Origin: Alistipes sp. UBA940 | GTDB lineage: Bacteria; Bacteroidota; Bacteroidia; Bacteroidales; Rikenellaceae | Direction: 5' to 3' | NCBI GenBank assembly: GCA_002293425.1 | Contig: DBDE01000005.1 | Location: 5,981 to 27,897 of the forward strand | DNA: 21,917 nucleotides | Part shown: positions 1-7,577 of the stretch, in pieces | Layout of the letters: each line of letters starts with the position of its first letter | Position numbering within the stretch: the first letter of the stretch is position 1 | Made by a program: the position numbers and the translations under genes | Notes under the pieces: generated by a model | Seen by the model: the letters and a program-made list of their open reading frames with translations, nothing else | Told to the model about the DNA's origin: nothing | The model's database searches: none

Positions 1-47
1 TCAGCTTCCCAAGCTGAGGGTCGCCGGTTCGAACCCGGTTTTCCGCT
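1..47 (+). tRNA. tRNA-Gly (anticodon CCC), 3' part only
   Basis: The window opens inside a tRNA gene. Bases 1-17 form a 5-bp anticodon stem with loop TTCCCAA, giving anticodon CCC, which reads Gly GGG. Bases 18-22 are a five-base variable loop, and 23-39 form the T arm with the invariant TTCGAAC loop. Bases 40-46 (TTTCCGC) are the 3' acceptor strand and T47 the discriminator. CCA is not encoded. The 5' half lies outside the window. Confidence 0.88.
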
Positions 48-55
48 CACGACGC

Positions 56-84
56 AAGGACGACTCTGTAACGGGGTCGTCCTT
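56..84. terminator. 11-bp stem-loop after tRNA-Gly
   Basis: Bases 56-66 and 74-84 pair over 11 bp with one G-T wobble around a 7-nt loop, directly downstream of the tRNA. No clear T-run follows on the plus strand, so it may be a processing or stability hairpin rather than a true terminator. Confidence 0.4.
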
Positions 85-102
85 ATGGCTTGAATGGGGT
101 TT

Positions 103-120
103 GGTTCGAACCGGCGACCC
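103..120 (-). repeat. Inverted fragment of the tRNA-Gly T arm
   Basis: These 18 bases are the exact reverse complement of 18-35, which covers the variable loop and T arm of the tRNA-Gly. The sequence past the fragment cannot complete a T stem, so this is a remnant and not a second tRNA gene. Confidence 0.8.
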
Positions 121-159
121 ACTAAAACAAGAAACGCCGGATACTGACGCGAAGCGTCA

Positions 160-181
160 GTTCGAACCCGGTTTTCCGCTC
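160..181 (+). repeat. Direct repeat of the tRNA-Gly 3' end
   Basis: These 22 bases repeat 27-48 exactly, from the T loop through the acceptor 3' strand. A perfect 8-bp hairpin (ACTGACGC, loop GAA, GCGTCAGT) sits immediately upstream in place of an anticodon or D arm. Duplicated tRNA 3' ends are the usual footprint of tRNA-targeting integrases, so this could be an attachment-site scar. No integrated element lies between the two copies, which are only about 130 bp apart. Confidence 0.7.
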
Positions 182-186
182 CGTAA

Positions 187-215
187 AAAAGCCGTCCCAG
201 AAAGAGGCGGCTTTT
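187..215. terminator. Bidirectional intrinsic terminator
   Basis: Stem 187-194/208-215 (AAAAGCCG against CGGCTTTT) is followed by a T-rich run on the plus strand and preceded by six A residues, which give U residues on the minus transcript. It lies between the tRNA region (plus) and the end of the convergent minus-strand outer-membrane gene. Confidence 0.75.
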
Positions 216-235
216 GTTTTTGTCAGAGTCCGAAG

Positions 236-1165
236 TTAAAACCCGAATTTGATGCCCACCGAGGCGTATGGCGCAGGGCGGAAATAGTAGGAGTCGCTGT
301 TTCCCGCGAAGAGGCTTTTGAGTGTCAGTTCGAGATACTCGGCCGGCCGATGGACATTAATCCCCGCCGTGGCAAAGAGTGCCAGCCCGCTCTTGCCCAA
401 CTTCACCTCGGGACGCAGGCCGAGCGTCATATATTGGTGCGAAAACATCATCCGCTTTCCGTCCTCTTCGCGCTTCATCAACGCCATCTGGCCGTTCATC
501 TCGAACGCCAGCGCAAGGCTGAACAGGCTGCCGAACTCGTATTTGCCCGAAAGCTCGACCCCCTCGCCCATCGAGACGTTCACCTTGAACTTGCCGTCCA
601 GCCGCCAATTGATGTACAACGCCGGAAAGACCATCGGATAGCCCAGACTGTTGTTGACCGCCACGCCTGCACCCAGGTCGAGGTTCGGGCGCAGGTGCCA
701 GATGAAGATGACGCCGCCACTGCCCAGCACGTGCTCCCAACCGACTCGGGAGAGGTCGGTGAATGGGGTGTAGACGCCCGCACCGAGGCTCATCATCACA
801 GACCACTTCGGGGCGATGGGGCGGAGGTGGAACAGCCCGAGCTGCATGTTCATCATTTCGGAGACCATATCGCCCGTGAAGTTGCGGTTTTTGAGCGAGG
901 CATAGGCACCGCCCAGCCCGATCCCCCACGCTGTGATACGGTCGGCTTCGTTCTTGCGCATATAGAACGGAATGGAGGCGTTGCCCGAATAGACCAGGGT
1001 CGAACCCTTGGCCTTGCCCACCTTTTGGGGCTTGGCATCGACATCTTCCGGCCAGTGCATATAGGCCGAATTGCCGATGTATTCGGTTTTGAGAATTATC
1101 TGCGCGTCTGCCTGCGAAGCGAACAGTAGCGCGACGGCGAAAAGGATAACGATTCTGATTTTCAT
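236..1165 (-). CDS. Predicted outer-membrane beta-barrel protein
   Basis: This is a 309-residue exported protein. Residues 1-22 form a signal peptide (basic MKIR, hydrophobic core, cleavage near ADA-Q). The rest is rich in alternating aromatic/small strands with Gly turns and ends in VGIKFGF, a C-terminal aromatic signature of outer-membrane barrels. The family is uncertain; a DUF6268-like barrel is a possibility. An in-frame extension to 1306 exists, but it would place 47 charged residues ahead of the signal peptide and cross both the gene's own promoter and the divergent gene's start, so the start at 1165 is preferred. No substrate can be inferred. It is divergent from the two-component pair at 1296, and shared control is possible but not shown. 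Confidence 0.8.
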   Translation of the reverse strand: MKIRIVILFAVALLFASQADAQIILKTEYIGNSAYMHWPEDVDAKPQKVGKAKGSTLVYSGNASIPFYMRKNEADRITAWGIGLGGAYASLKNRNFTGDMVSEMMNMQLGLFHLRPIAPKWSVMMSLGAGVYTPFTDLSRVGWEHVLGSGGVIFIWHLRPNLDLGAGVAVNNSLGYPMVFPALYINWRLDGKFKVNVSMGEGVELSGKYEFGSLFSLALAFEMNGQMALMKREEDGKRMMFSHQYMTLGLRPEVKLGKSGLALFATAGINVHRPAEYLELTLKSLFAGNSDSYYFRPAPYASVGIKFGF

Positions 1166-1187
1166 CGGTTTGCGATTTTTTCGGGTG

Positions 1188-1219
1188 CAAATATCCGCCT
1201 TTCGATCTCTTGTCGCAAA
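1188..1219 (-). promoter_or_regulatory. Promoter of the outer-membrane barrel gene
   Basis: On the minus strand a -33 TTTG (1216-1219) is followed after 20 nt by GATATTTG (1188-1195), one base off the Bacteroidetes TAnnTTTG element. This gives a predicted leader of about 20 nt. Confidence 0.6.
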
Positions 1220-1282
1220 AAAGTTTTGACCAACGGTGCGAAATCGTTGACGAAAGGTACGGCAACTTCGGCCGAAACACCC

Positions 1283-1290
1283 TACCTTTG
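1283..1290 (+). promoter_or_regulatory. -7 element TACCTTTG of the sensor kinase gene
   Basis: This is an exact TAnnTTTG match ending 5 nt before the ATG at 1296, which predicts a leaderless or nearly leaderless mRNA. No good -33 TTTG lies 19-21 nt upstream. Confidence 0.55.
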
Positions 1291-1295
1291 CATCT

Positions 1296-2348
1296 ATGAA
1301 AGACATCGTTCTGAAGAACTATCGATGGTACGTGGTCGGACTGTGGGTGATGTTGACGCTCACGTTGACGGTCCAACTGATGTGGACGATCCCGCCGATG
1401 CAGCTCGTGGTGGCTGTTTGCTATATCTTCGTTATCTGTTATCCGGTCGTCACTTTTTTGAGCGCGAGGGTTTTGCCTCGGGCGATGAGGTCGGGAAATA
1501 TGCGAGTTTTTGTTCTGTGGCTCGTTGCGCTGACCCTGTTTCTCGCTTTTTGGTGGGCGATGGGCGATGTGTTTATGGTGTGTCTGGAGAGACGGGGCGT
1601 CTTTCCGCGCTCCAGTTCGTTTTCGACCTGGAATGAGAGCCGGCCGTTTTATGCCATCTATCTGGGCTCTCTGCTCACCGCCCTGATGACCAATATGGTG
1701 TTTTGCATCCTCCGTTTTATCAACGAACACTATCGGGTGGCGCAGGAGCACGCCCGCTTGCAACGGGTGCATCTGGAAGACGAGTTGCGGCTGTTGCACT
1801 CGCAGATCAACCCCCATTTGATGTTCAACGTGCTCAACCACATCCATATTTTGATGAAAAAGGATGCCGACCGGGCGGACGACCTGTTGATGCGCTATTC
1901 GGACGTGCTGCGCTATCAGCTCTACGAAGCTAATCGCGAGACGGTGTCGCTGGCCAAGGAGGTCGATTATCTCAAAGATGTGGTCGACGTGGAGAGTGTT
2001 CGCTGGGGATCTGAACTGCGGGTTGAGTGCAGCTGGAACGTCACCGATGGAGGGGTGGAGATAAGTCCGTTGTTGCTCATTCCGTTCGTCGAGAATGCTT
2101 TTAAGCACGTTTCGCGCCTTCCGTCGCAAACGGGATATGTGGTCATTTCGCTCGATCAGAAGGGCCGCGAGTTGCGCTTTGTGGTCGAAAATTCGAGGAG
2201 CGACCAGGCTCCGCGCAAGAAGAACGCCTCGGGGCTGGGGTTGGAGAACGCCCGCAAGCGATTGGAGATAATCTATCCCGACCGTCACGAACTGACGGTG
2301 GAAAAGACCGATAGCCGGTATAAGACAACCCTCGTCATTGCGTTATAA
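1296..2348 (+). CDS. LytS/YehU-type sensor histidine kinase
   Basis: This 350-residue inner-membrane kinase has four predicted membrane segments (about residues 13-31, 36-57, 71-93 and 119-141). A linker follows, then the His_kinase core beginning LLHSQINPHLMFN, with H174 as the likely phosphorylated residue. The ATP-binding domain shows the N box (PFVENAFKH) and a G box (GLGLENARKRL). This family phosphorylates LytTR response regulators. The partner starts 6 nt after this stop, so the two are certainly co-transcribed. The sensed signal is unknown; no extracytoplasmic sensor domain is visible, as is common for the family in Bacteroidetes. Confidence 0.93.
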   Translation: MKDIVLKNYRWYVVGLWVMLTLTLTVQLMWTIPPMQLVVAVCYIFVICYPVVTFLSARVLPRAMRSGNMRVFVLWLVALTLFLAFWWAMGDVFMVCLERRGVFPRSSSFSTWNESRPFYAIYLGSLLTALMTNMVFCILRFINEHYRVAQEHARLQRVHLEDELRLLHSQINPHLMFNVLNHIHILMKKDADRADDLLMRYSDVLRYQLYEANRETVSLAKEVDYLKDVVDVESVRWGSELRVECSWNVTDGGVEISPLLLIPFVENAFKHVSRLPSQTGYVVISLDQKGRELRFVVENSRSDQAPRKKNASGLGLENARKRLEIIYPDRHELTVEKTDSRYKTTLVIAL

Positions 2349-2354
2349 TAAGAT

Positions 2355-3077
2355 ATGGACGAAACTGTCAAACCCGCCGCCGCACCGATGCGCTGTCTGG
2401 TCGTCGACGACGAACCGATAGCGCGCGAAGGCATAGTCGATCTGGTGAACAAGGTCGATTTCCTCACCGTGGCCGGTACCGGAGCGTCGGCTATGGAGGC
2501 GGTGACTTTCCTGCGCGAAAACCCCGTCGATCTGCTCTTTTTGGACGTCAATATGCCCTATCTGACGGGCATCGAGATGCTGGAAATGATAGAAAAGCCT
2601 CCTTTGACCATCCTCACGACCGCCTATTCGGAGTACGCGCTCGAAGGCTATCGGTTGCAGGTGGTCGACTATCTGCTCAAACCCATTACCCTGCAACGCT
2701 TCTACCAGGCGGCACTCAAAGCCCGACAGACGTTCGATGAGCGGAAGGCACCCTTGCCGTTCCTCTACATCAAGCAGAGCGACGGCTTTCAGAAGGTCGT
2801 GTGGCAGGATATTCTATTCGTCGAGAGTATGGAGAACTATGTGAAGTTCGTGCTGGAAGACCGGCAAATAATCGCTCACCAGACAATGACCTCGATAGAG
2901 GAGATATTGCCGCGCGACGCATTTTTCAGGATCCACAAATCGTTTCTGGTCAACGTCCACCGCATCGACGTGATAAACGGCGGCCGCATATTCATCGACA
3001 AGCACGAGCTGCCCCTGTCGAGACACCGCAAGGAGGAGTTGATGCGGTCGGTGGTCTACAAAAACCTTATCGGTTAG
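2355..3077 (+). CDS. LytTR-family response regulator
   Basis: This 240-residue regulator has a receiver domain at residues 12-125: acidic pair D18/D19, phospho-acceptor D64 in LFLDVNMP, a T88/T89 switch residue and K109 in the LLKP motif. A LytTR DNA-binding domain follows at about 137-238 (FLYIKQSDGFQKV, FVESMENYVKF, FFRIHKSFLVNV). Phosphorylation by the kinase encoded just upstream should promote dimeric binding to direct repeats near target promoters. The start at 2355 is the first ATG after the kinase; ATG 2388 is a shorter alternative. Its targets are unknown; the divergent barrel gene and the downstream cytochrome cluster are the nearest candidates. Confidence 0.93.
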   Translation: MDETVKPAAAPMRCLVVDDEPIAREGIVDLVNKVDFLTVAGTGASAMEAVTFLRENPVDLLFLDVNMPYLTGIEMLEMIEKPPLTILTTAYSEYALEGYRLQVVDYLLKPITLQRFYQAALKARQTFDERKAPLPFLYIKQSDGFQKVVWQDILFVESMENYVKFVLEDRQIIAHQTMTSIEEILPRDAFFRIHKSFLVNVHRIDVINGGRIFIDKHELPLSRHRKEELMRSVVYKNLIG

Positions 3078-3101
3078 TCGGCGCGTTTCAAATTATTTTT
3101 A

Positions 3102-3109
3102 TACCTTTG
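3102..3109 (+). promoter_or_regulatory. -7 element TACCTTTG of the cytochrome cluster
   Basis: This exact TAnnTTTG lies in an A/T-rich stretch and ends 6 nt before the GTG at 3116. It supports a GTG start and again predicts a leaderless mRNA. The -33 region is poor, so activation by a regulator is conceivable. Confidence 0.5.
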
Positions 3110-3115
3110 TTTCGC

Positions 3116-4552
3116 GTGAAGCGGACCTTTGTCATAATCGTTATTACAGCTCTTATCACGGTGCTGGTCGCTATGGCGTTCAACACCGCGTGGGTGCGCT
3201 CGTCCAGGGACGACAGCTGTATGGCTTGTCACGTTCACCCCCACGCCGAGGATAGTTGGAGGCAGTCGAGCCACTATAATAACGGGAGCGGAACGAAGGT
3301 TTCGTGTGCCGAGTGCCATTTGCCGCCGAGCGGGAGTCCGAAATATGTTTGGGCCAAGATTAAGACGGGGGGCAAGGACCTGTTCTCCTATCTGTTCAGG
3401 GACACCTCGAAGATAGATTGGGATTCGAAGAGCGAGTTGGAGTATGCGCGTACCATAGTCTACAACGAGTCGTGCATCGAGTGTCACCACCAGCTCTTTC
3501 CTGCCGGCATTTCGGACGACGGCGTGGTGGCCCATCTGCACTATGAGGACAACGCCGAAGAGTTGGGGCTGAACTGCATAGATTGCCACCTGGATGTCGG
3601 CCATTTCGACCCCGATTACACTCACGCGCGGATGACGGGGATACCCGTGCAGGCCAGCGGAGAGATTTTCGAAGAGGCGGCTGTCATCACCGACTTTGTG
3701 GACTTTACCGAGCGGGTGCCCGGAACGGCCGTCTCGTTCGATATGAAGGCTGTTCGTGGGGCGAGTTTTGTTATGGGAAGTCCCGACAGCGAGCCTTATC
3801 GCGGCGAGAACGAGGAGCAAAGGGATGTAACGGTCCCCGACTTTTTTATGGCCGAGACCGAGGTGACGTGGGACCTCTATTGGGCGTTCTATGCCGAGAC
3901 TATGAGCGAGGGCAGGATTGCGCCGGAGGTTATCTTTGCGCACAATGCCGATCCGGATGTGGATGCTTTCAGCGGCCCCACCCCACCCTTTGGCAATGCC
4001 GAGCAGGGATGGGGAGGCGGCGGACGACCCGCCATAACGATGACCCACTATTCGGCGGAGATATTTTGCAAGTGGTTGTCGCGCAAGACCGGAAAAACAT
4101 ATCGCCTGCCCACCGAGGCCGAATGGGAGTATGCGGCCAGGGGCGGAACGGACGGAGCGTACTTTTGGGGCGGTTCGCCTAAGAAATACTCTTCGCGCGG
4201 GCTGTGGCGGAGTATTTTCGGGGCGGACACGACTGTTATCAACACCTATGCCGTTTATGAGCTGAACAGCGGCAATCGCACACAGCTTCCACAAAGGGTG
4301 AAGGCAAATCCTTTCGGTTTGAAGAATATGTCGGGCAGTGTGTGGGAGTACACGAGCGACCGGTACGAGGGCGGCGAGGAGTGGGTGATCCGCGGCGGGG
4401 CTTATGACGACGATGCGGCGGATATTCGTTCGGCTGTCAGGGCGGCAACGGAACACGAGAGGTGGTTGCGCACCGACCCCCAGCAACCCAAGAGCATTTG
4501 GTGGTACTCGGATATGAAGGCGATCGGGTTCAGGGTTGTGTGTGAGTATTGA
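3116..4552 (+). CDS. NapC/NirT-like tetrahaem cytochrome fused to an FGE/SUMF1-like domain
   Basis: This 478-residue protein starts at GTG. Residues 4-26 form one membrane anchor. Four CxxCH haem-binding motifs follow (C35MACH, C64AECH, C120IECH, C154IDCH), the pattern of NapC/NrfH quinol dehydrogenases facing the periplasm. From about residue 207 to the end is a formylglycine-generating-enzyme/SUMF1 fold (SFVMGSPDSEPYRGE, ETEVTWDLYWAFY, YRLPTEAEWEYAARGG, NMSGSVWEYTSD, VIRGGAYDDD, IGFRVV). The C-terminal cysteine pair that binds copper in true FGEs is missing after RGGAYDDD, so sulfatase activation is unlikely and a binding or structural role is more plausible. NrfH proteins end at about 160 residues, so the fusion more than doubles the size. 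It leads the cluster that also carries its probable haem-attachment machinery. The start is set by the promoter and the membrane segment; later ATGs would cut the anchor. Confidence 0.88.
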   Translation: MKRTFVIIVITALITVLVAMAFNTAWVRSSRDDSCMACHVHPHAEDSWRQSSHYNNGSGTKVSCAECHLPPSGSPKYVWAKIKTGGKDLFSYLFRDTSKIDWDSKSELEYARTIVYNESCIECHHQLFPAGISDDGVVAHLHYEDNAEELGLNCIDCHLDVGHFDPDYTHARMTGIPVQASGEIFEEAAVITDFVDFTERVPGTAVSFDMKAVRGASFVMGSPDSEPYRGENEEQRDVTVPDFFMAETEVTWDLYWAFYAETMSEGRIAPEVIFAHNADPDVDAFSGPTPPFGNAEQGWGGGGRPAITMTHYSAEIFCKWLSRKTGKTYRLPTEAEWEYAARGGTDGAYFWGGSPKKYSSRGLWRSIFGADTTVINTYAVYELNSGNRTQLPQRVKANPFGLKNMSGSVWEYTSDRYEGGEEWVIRGGAYDDDAADIRSAVRAATEHERWLRTDPQQPKSIWWYSDMKAIGFRVVCEY

Positions 4553-4584
4553 TCTTTAAATTATAACCTAAAAAATACTGAATT

Positions 4585-5922
4585 ATGAACAGGAGAGATT
4601 TTTTGAAGAGCTCGGTTGTCGGTGCCGGTGCATTGGCACTCCCGGGAATGGCGTTGGTTTCGTGTGGCGGCGGTGACAAGTTGGTTCCGTTGAAGGCCGA
4701 GGGTGAGTACTATTTGCCCACCCTGCCCGATAAGGCGGCGGACGGGCGCGAGTTGAAGGTCGGTTTGGTGGGTTGCGGCGGTCGTGGGAGCGGCGCGATT
4801 CAGGATATGTTGAGTGCAGCGAACGGCATCACCGTCGTGGCGTTGGGCGATGTGTTCGAGGACAGGCTGAGCGGCACGAAGAAGATGTTGGCCGAGAAGT
4901 ATAATCAGGTCGTTGCCGACGGAAATTGCTTCATCGGGTTCGATGCTTACAAACAGGTGATAGATGCAGGGGTGGATGTGGTGCTGTTGTGTACACCTCC
5001 CGCGTTTCGCCCCGAGCAGTTTAAATATGCCACCGAGAAGAGTGTGCACTCGTTCCTCGAAAAGCCCGTGGCGGTGGATTCGGAGGGCTTCCGGTCGGTG
5101 GTTGCAACGGCCCGTCAGGCTACGGCCAAGGGATTGAGCGTTGTGACGGGTACGCAGAGGCATCACCAGCGGCCCTATTTGGCTTCGTTGCAGAAGATTA
5201 TGGAGGGGACCATCGGCGAGATCCGCGGCGGAAATGTTTATTGGAACCAGAACCAGCTATGGTATCGCACCAAGCAACAGGGATGGAGCGATATGGAGTG
5301 GATGATCCGCGATTGGGTGAACTGGACGTGGTTGAGCGGCGACGAGATCATCGAGCAGCATGTTCATAACATAGATGTATTTATGTGGATGACGGGGCTG
5401 AAACCTTTGAAGGCGACGGGCGTGGGAAGCCGCCAGCGCAGGGTGACGGGCGACGGGTACGACAATTTCAGCATCGATTTCGAGTTCGAGAACGGCATTC
5501 ATCTTCACAGCATGTGCCGTCAGATAGATGGCTGCTCGAACTATGTGGGCGAGATAATCAACGGGACCAAGGGGGTGTGGTATAACAACGGCGACGAACC
5601 CTATATCACCGACCTTGCCGGAAACGAGATTTGGAGGTACGACAAGGCGGGTGCCGAGGTCGAGTTTGCACAGATGAACCCTTACGTGTTGGAGCACGTT
5701 AATTTGGTGAATTGCATTCGTTCGAACACTCCTTTGAACCAGGCCGAAGAGTGCGCTAATTCCACTATGGCGGGCATTATGGGTCGCGATGCGGCTTATA
5801 CGGGTGCGACTGTGAGCTGGGAAGAGGCGAGCGCAAAGACCCACGGCTTTATGCCCGAATTGGTGATGGCCGATATGGATATGACCAGGTTCAGCGTGCC
5901 TGTGCCGGGAACAGGAAAATAA
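4585..5922 (+). CDS. Tat-exported Gfo/Idh/MocA oxidoreductase, probable lipoprotein
   Basis: This 445-residue protein begins with a twin-arginine signal (MNRRDFLKSS) and a hydrophobic stretch ending at the lipobox LVSC27. It is therefore probably exported folded, with its cofactor bound, and lipid-anchored. Residues 57-170 form a Rossmann fold (KVGLVGCGGRGSGA) with the family EKP motif at 159-161. The C-terminal substrate domain carries EQHVHNIDV (257-265), whose His/Asn/Asp pattern is typical of sugar oxidation at a carbonyl-forming carbon. The substrate cannot be read from sequence. It starts 32 nt after the cytochrome gene and 13 nt before a Tat-exported isomerase. Such pairs are known in periplasmic 3-keto-sugar routes of Bacteroides, which is the best analogy here. 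Confidence 0.9.
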   Translation: MNRRDFLKSSVVGAGALALPGMALVSCGGGDKLVPLKAEGEYYLPTLPDKAADGRELKVGLVGCGGRGSGAIQDMLSAANGITVVALGDVFEDRLSGTKKMLAEKYNQVVADGNCFIGFDAYKQVIDAGVDVVLLCTPPAFRPEQFKYATEKSVHSFLEKPVAVDSEGFRSVVATARQATAKGLSVVTGTQRHHQRPYLASLQKIMEGTIGEIRGGNVYWNQNQLWYRTKQQGWSDMEWMIRDWVNWTWLSGDEIIEQHVHNIDVFMWMTGLKPLKATGVGSRQRRVTGDGYDNFSIDFEFENGIHLHSMCRQIDGCSNYVGEIINGTKGVWYNNGDEPYITDLAGNEIWRYDKAGAEVEFAQMNPYVLEHVNLVNCIRSNTPLNQAEECANSTMAGIMGRDAAYTGATVSWEEASAKTHGFMPELVMADMDMTRFSVPVPGTGK

Positions 5923-5935
5923 GGGAGGCAGGGTT

Positions 5936-6823
5936 ATGAATAGGAGAAGTTTTTTGAAGAGCTCGATAGTTGGGGCGGCCGCTGTGGCGGTTGCTCCGAC
6001 CGAGCTGGTTTTCGGTAAAAGCAAGCGCAAAGAGCCGCAGTTGCGAATTTCGTTCCAGGAGGGCATTGCGCCGGGCAAGACGCTGGCCGAAAAGTTCGAT
6101 TGGATGGAGGCGCACGGCGTGACGGGTTTCGAACCAGGGGGACATAAGCTGTGGGAGCGGGTGGATGAGTATAAGCGGTTGTTGAACGGGCGGAATATTG
6201 CCGTGAGTGCTATTTGTGCCGGGTTCGAGGGCTTTATTTTGGCCGAGGACGCGGCGGTGAAGAGGAGTTTCGACGAGTCGATGCGCCGGATCGTCGCCGC
6301 CGCGGGCGAGTTGGGCTCGGTGGGCGTGATTATGGTTCCGGCTTTCAACGGGCAGAAACCGTGCAAGCCCCACACGTTGGAGACGCGCGAATTTCTGGTC
6401 GAAGAGCTTGCAAAATTGGGCGATTATGCCGCCGAGCACGGTACAACGGTGATTTTGGAGCCGTTGAACCGTCGCGAGGCTTTCTATCTTCGTCAGGTTG
6501 GCGATGCGGCGGCTATTGCACGCGATACGGGCAGCCGCGGAGTGATGTGTATGGGCGATTTTTGGCATATGAGCGAGGAGGTGTGCGACTATGGGGCACT
6601 GTGGAGCGGTGGCGATTATCTCAACCATATCCATATCGCTTCTCGCGGAAACCGCGTTATGCCGGGCGAAGACGGAGCGGCGGATGATTATCGGAAGGGG
6701 TTCAGGGCTCTGCGCGAGATGAATTATAGGGGCTTTGTGAGCTTTGAGTGCGGTTCGAAAGGCGACCGCGAACAGACCGTTCCTGCGGCTTTGAAGTTGA
6801 TCCGCGACCAGTGGGCGGGATAA
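5936..6823 (+). CDS. Tat-exported sugar isomerase/epimerase-type TIM-barrel protein
   Basis: This 295-residue protein starts with a twin-arginine signal (MNRRSFLKSS) nearly identical to that of the preceding gene, but it has no lipobox Cys. The body matches the xylose-isomerase-like TIM barrel (AP-endonuclase-2 fold) and shows the expected metal ligands: Glu in VILEPLNR, Asp and His in CMGDFWHM, His in HIHIASRG and Glu in FVSFECG. Members isomerise or epimerise sugars or eliminate from keto-sugars, using a divalent metal. It probably acts in the periplasm on the product of the adjacent oxidoreductase. Its 3' end overlaps the ResB-like gene by 13 nt, so the genes are translationally linked. 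The exact reaction is unknown. Confidence 0.88.
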   Translation: MNRRSFLKSSIVGAAAVAVAPTELVFGKSKRKEPQLRISFQEGIAPGKTLAEKFDWMEAHGVTGFEPGGHKLWERVDEYKRLLNGRNIAVSAICAGFEGFILAEDAAVKRSFDESMRRIVAAAGELGSVGVIMVPAFNGQKPCKPHTLETREFLVEELAKLGDYAAEHGTTVILEPLNRREAFYLRQVGDAAAIARDTGSRGVMCMGDFWHMSEEVCDYGALWSGGDYLNHIHIASRGNRVMPGEDGAADDYRKGFRALREMNYRGFVSFECGSKGDREQTVPAALKLIRDQWAG

Positions 6824-7491
6824 TCGGGGCGATAGTTCTGCTTGTTTTGGCGGGACTGTCGCTCTATCGTGAGGGGAGGGTTTTTCGGTTTCTGGGCTCG
6901 TTGCCGTTCGGGCTTTCGGCGCTTGGGATGTTTGGGGTGCTGTGTGTCGTTCGGGGGCTTTACGGTTTCCCGTTGACGCCGTTTTTTGCCGTTGTTTGGT
7001 TGGCGTTGATGCTTTCGCTGGGGTGCGTGGTGGTTAGGGTCGTTTGCGCTTCGGGGCTTCGGCGATGGGGATTTTTGGCTAATCATTTGGGGTTGTGGCT
7101 GGTGTTTTTCGGCGCGGGAGTGGGAACGCTGGACTATGTCGAGTTGAATATTCGTGTTCAGGAGGGTGAGACCATAGGGATGCCCTTTTCGATGCGGTTG
7201 GACGATTTTCGGATGGAGGTTTATCCCGACACGGGGATGCCCAGCTATTTCGGGTCGGCGGTGACGGTGGATGGTCGGCCGTTTGTCGTCGAGGTCAATC
7301 GCCCGCTCAGACATCGCGGTTGGGCGGTTTATCAGGCTGGGTACGATCGTGCCGCGGGGCCGGAATCGGGCTATTCGGTGTTTCAGATGGTGCGTGACCC
7401 GTGGTTGCCGGTGGTTTACGCGGGAATTTTCCTGCTTGCCGTCGGGGCAGTGATCGGTGTGACAGGCTCAGGCAGACGCCAGCGAGGATGA
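6811..7491 (+). CDS. ResB-like cytochrome c biogenesis protein
   Basis: This 226-residue protein uses a GTG start at 6811 that overlaps the previous gene. The longer frame to 6748 would add charged residues without function. Hydrophobic segments lie near residues 3-17, 28-48, 53-75 and 90-107, then a periplasmic part and a last membrane helix near 194-213. The ResB hallmark NRPLRHRGWAVYQAGYD and the closing VRDPWLPVVYAG are present. ResB and CcsA form the System II haem-delivery and ligation complex. At 226 residues it is much shorter than classical ResB and resembles the compact Bacteroidetes form. It probably matures the tetrahaem cytochrome of this cluster. Confidence 0.82.
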   Translation: MGGIIGAIVLLVLAGLSLYREGRVFRFLGSLPFGLSALGMFGVLCVVRGLYGFPLTPFFAVVWLALMLSLGCVVVRVVCASGLRRWGFLANHLGLWLVFFGAGVGTLDYVELNIRVQEGETIGMPFSMRLDDFRMEVYPDTGMPSYFGSAVTVDGRPFVVEVNRPLRHRGWAVYQAGYDRAAGPESGYSVFQMVRDPWLPVVYAGIFLLAVGAVIGVTGSGRRQRG

Positions 7492-7511
7492 AATTGAGCG
7501 TATGCAAAATT

Positions 7512-7542
7512 TCAGCCGACGCCTGCCGTGGCGTCTGGCTGA
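7512..7542 (+). other. Strong stem-loop between ResB-like gene and ccsA
   Basis: Two 6-bp blocks pair on each side (TCAGCC GACGCC against GGCGTC T GGCTGA, one bulged T) around loop TGCCGT. No T-run follows, so it probably does not terminate. An alternative partner CAGACGCC (7473-7480), at the end of the ResB-like gene, can pair with 7530-7537, so two mutually exclusive folds are possible. Confidence 0.6.
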
Positions 7543-7577
7543 CGGGCTCGCAGAGCTCGAAAATTATCCATTAACAA

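Noticed and set aside
357..2288. Long minus-strand open frame (about 640 codons) antisense to the sensor kinase and barrel gene
   Set aside because: It runs through two real genes and their divergent promoters, has a low-complexity His/Arg/Gln-rich translation, and shows no domain. It is a GC-driven shadow.
3074..4486. Minus-strand open frame antisense to the cytochrome-FGE gene
   Set aside because: The opposite strand has four CxxCH motifs and an FGE fold; the antisense frame has no recognisable features.
3116..4552. NrfH subunit of a nitrite reductase
   Set aside because: No NrfA partner is present, and the protein carries a large FGE-like C-terminal domain.
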